Source of the DNA: Microcystis aeruginosa W13-11
GTDB lineage: Bacteria; Cyanobacteriota; Cyanobacteriia; Cyanobacteriales; Microcystaceae
Assembly (NCBI GenBank): GCA_009995705.1
Contig: JAADBR010000179.1
Span: 1-6,993 of the forward strand
Direction of reading: 5' to 3'
Length of the DNA: 6,993 nucleotides
The translations under genes and the position numbers were made by a program. Positions 5,636-6,993 of this stretch are shown one piece after another (the stretch's first letter is position 1; each line of letters begins with the position of its first letter). The notes under the pieces are model-generated. The model saw only the letters and a program-made list of their open reading frames with translations, was not told the origin of the DNA and did no database searches.

Positions 5636-6993
5636 ATGACAGTAGCTAACCCTTTATCAGAAGCAGAAGAAGCCAAGAAAATAGTAGATCGCTTTGTGTG
5701 CCGTTTTGATAAATCCTATGAGTTACTCGTCTATCATGCGGCTATCCCCTTAATTGTAACCCCCGAACTTCTCAATTATTTGCGACATCAGTTTCTGCGG
5801 GGAGAAGTTGATTGGGTGGCAGAAGTTGATTTACTACTGTCTGACTTATTTAATCCCGTCGGCTATGAATTGTACGCGATGGATACGGCAGTTCGAGCCT
5901 ATCTGCTGGAAAATATCGAAGAGTTCTTTCAGAGGCAAAAATTCGAGGAAAAACACCTGCAAAAAGTTGCCTTACTTTTACTGGGCTATATCAAGTATCT
6001 GGCTCGTACTAATTTCTCTTTCGACGCTCCTGAGTTACAAGCACAGCAATGGGGGGCGATGGTTTATATAGAAGAACAAAAAGAAAAGGTTGAGCAAGAT
6101 ATTGAGCAAGCATTAAAAACTTGTATCAGTGAAGCAGAATTGACACGACTGAGGCAAATTATCCAGAAACTCGCACCTCAATTAAGTAGCTATCCCTCAT
6201 TAATTAAGTCTGCCGAATCAGTTAGGGATTTGCTGTTATTAAAATTGGGCTTAACTGAAGCCGTTACCGTCACTGTTGATCGCAAGGGCAAAATCATCAA
6301 ACGCGAAACCCACTCCGTCAAATATTTCGGGGAAGATTTGGGCAACGACATAACCCTAGAAATGGTCGCCATACCGGGGGGGACATTCACGATGGGTTCA
6401 CCAGCAGGAGAAGGACATGATAGTGAGAAACCCCAACATCAAGTTACCCTTCCCTCTTTCTACATGGGTAAATATCCCATAACCCAGGCACAGTGGCAAG
6501 CGATCGCGTCCCGTGCCGATTTAAAAGTTAAACAAGACCTTGATCTCAAACCAGCCGATTTTAAAGACCGTCCCGAAAGCGATCGCCGTCCCGTGGAACA
6601 AGTTAGTTGGTTATCGAAACTATCGAAACTAAGGGGAAGGGAATACCGGCTACCGAGCGAAGCAGAATGGGAATATGCTTGTCGTGCTGGAACCACCACC
6701 CCATTTTACTTTGGGGAAACCATTACCGGAGAATTAGCCAACTACAATGCCAGTAATATCTACGCCGATGAACCCAAAGGAAAATACCGAAGAGAAACGA
6801 CTCCCGTGGGACAATTTCCCCCCAATGCCTTTGGGCTGTATGATATGCACGGAAATGTTTGGGAATGGTGTTTAGATCTGTGGCACGAAAGCTATCAGGA
6901 TAAAACGCGGGCTGATAGCGAAGTTTGGGATGAAGAACAAAGCGAGGAGCAATATTTACTTAATAAAAATAATGTTATACAACTATTAAGTGA
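5636..6993 (+). CDS. FGE/SUMF1-like domain protein with helical N-terminal module (3' end outside window)
   Basis: The frame is open from ATG 5636 to the window edge: 452 codons plus two bases with no stop. Residues about 17-210 are mainly helical and start RFVCRFDKSYELLVYHAAIP. Stretches such as HAAIPLIVTPELLNYLRHQF and WVAEVDLLLSDLFNPVGYEL mark a module often found beside cyanobacterial MoxR/vWA or NTPase conflict genes. Residues about 242-452 are a formylglycine-generating-enzyme/SUMF1/EgtB-type domain: EMVAIPGGTFTMGS (242-255), RLPSEAEWEYACRAG (338-352), AFGLYDMHGNVWEWC (398-412). The window ends before the expected GGSW and active-site cysteine region, so activity cannot be judged. Between VSW and RLP the domain is about 8 residues shorter than I expect, with a tandem SKL-SKL. 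Known FGEs oxidise a cysteine in client sulfatases; many bacterial relatives have other or unknown roles. It probably belongs to this locus as an extra output or modifier, but no EAD is visible in the part seen. Confidence 0.8.
   Translation, partial: MTVANPLSEAEEAKKIVDRFVCRFDKSYELLVYHAAIPLIVTPELLNYLRHQFLRGEVDWVAEVDLLLSDLFNPVGYELYAMDTAVRAYLLENIEEFFQRQKFEEKHLQKVALLLLGYIKYLARTNFSFDAPELQAQQWGAMVYIEEQKEKVEQDIEQALKTCISEAELTRLRQIIQKLAPQLSSYPSLIKSAESVRDLLLLKLGLTEAVTVTVDRKGKIIKRETHSVKYFGEDLGNDITLEMVAIPGGTFTMGSPAGEGHDSEKPQHQVTLPSFYMGKYPITQAQWQAIASRADLKVKQDLDLKPADFKDRPESDRRPVEQVSWLSKLSKLRGREYRLPSEAEWEYACRAGTTTPFYFGETITGELANYNASNIYADEPKGKYRRETTPVGQFPPNAFGLYDMHGNVWEWCLDLWHESYQDKTRADSEVWDEEQSEEQYLLNKNNVIQLLS
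6500..6586. repeat. Two HIP1 octamers inside the FGE-like gene
   Basis: GCGATCGC occurs at 6500-6507 and again at 6579-6586. These support a cyanobacterial origin and suggest this gene has been in such a genome long enough to carry its signature octamer. Confidence 0.85.
6612..6629 (+). repeat. 9-bp tandem duplication (TATCGAAAC x2) in frame
   Basis: TATCGAAAC at 6612-6620 is repeated directly at 6621-6629 and encodes SKL-SKL between the VSW and RLPSEAEWEY motifs of the FGE domain. The repeat keeps the frame. It lies exactly where the usual helix (a D-A-x-x-F-C-like pattern in relatives) seems to be missing, so a slippage-type rearrangement may have remodelled this helix. Confidence 0.8.

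Noticed and set aside
5808..6071. Plus-strand frame of 87 codons
   Set aside because: It is an alternate frame within the FGE-like gene, which reads through in another frame to the window edge with clear domain motifs.
1..6993. tRNA, rRNA, CRISPR array or insertion sequence
   Set aside because: No cloverleaf-like segment, rRNA-like stretch, regularly spaced repeat array or transposase was seen on reading the window.

Overview
The window looks like cyanobacterial chromosomal DNA, most plausibly Microcystis or a relative. Three intact copies of GCGATCGC (the HIP1 octamer abundant in many cyanobacterial genomes) occur at 326-333, 6500-6507 and 6579-6586, and further CGATCG cores are scattered through it. 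The gene content (small nucleases, effector-associated domains, MoxR/vWA pairs, formylglycine-generating-enzyme-like proteins) is also typical of these accessory-rich genomes. The genus is an inference, not a proven assignment.

Left part (1-877): the 3' end of a GIY-YIG-type nuclease gene, then a compact HNH nuclease gene (345-638). A small charged coiled-coil protein of unknown function lies on the minus strand (635-877) and overlaps the HNH gene tail to tail by 4 bases. A gene-free stretch of about 270 bases (878-1145) follows. It holds a 10-bp inverted repeat, a 26-bp perfect direct repeat with a 47-bp period, a weak promoter candidate and a good ribosome binding site.

Central part (1146-5480): four tightly packed same-strand genes that read as one operon. 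In order they are (i) a SERAC1/DUF676-like alpha/beta-hydrolase with a C-terminal death-like effector-associated domain (EAD), (ii) a protein with nearly the same EAD fused to a STAND-like NTPase domain whose P-loop is degenerate, (iii) a MoxR-type AAA+ ATPase with intact motifs, and (iv) a protein with a C-terminal vWA domain and an altered MIDAS motif. Junctions are a 4-base overlap, an 18-base gap and an 8-base overlap. This layout matches the 'ternary' MoxR-vWA-iSTAND/VMAP conflict systems with EAD-coupled effectors described computationally by Aravind and colleagues (recalled from memory). The inferred logic is that the inactive-STAND protein senses or scaffolds, MoxR and vWA act as an ATP-driven switch, and the hydrolase is recruited through EAD-EAD contact to attack a lipid or ester target, probably causing dormancy or death during infection or another insult. 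No function is proven by the sequence.

Right part (5636-6993): after a 155-base gap, a gene open at the window edge encodes a helical N-terminal module and a C-terminal formylglycine-generating-enzyme (FGE/SUMF1/EgtB) domain. It has no terminating codon inside the window and is cut before the expected active-site cysteines. It probably belongs to the same locus as another output or modifier component.

The most striking observation is that the two EADs are encoded by 195-bp direct repeats (2081-2275 and 2311-2505) with only 7 differences, in two adjacent overlapping genes.
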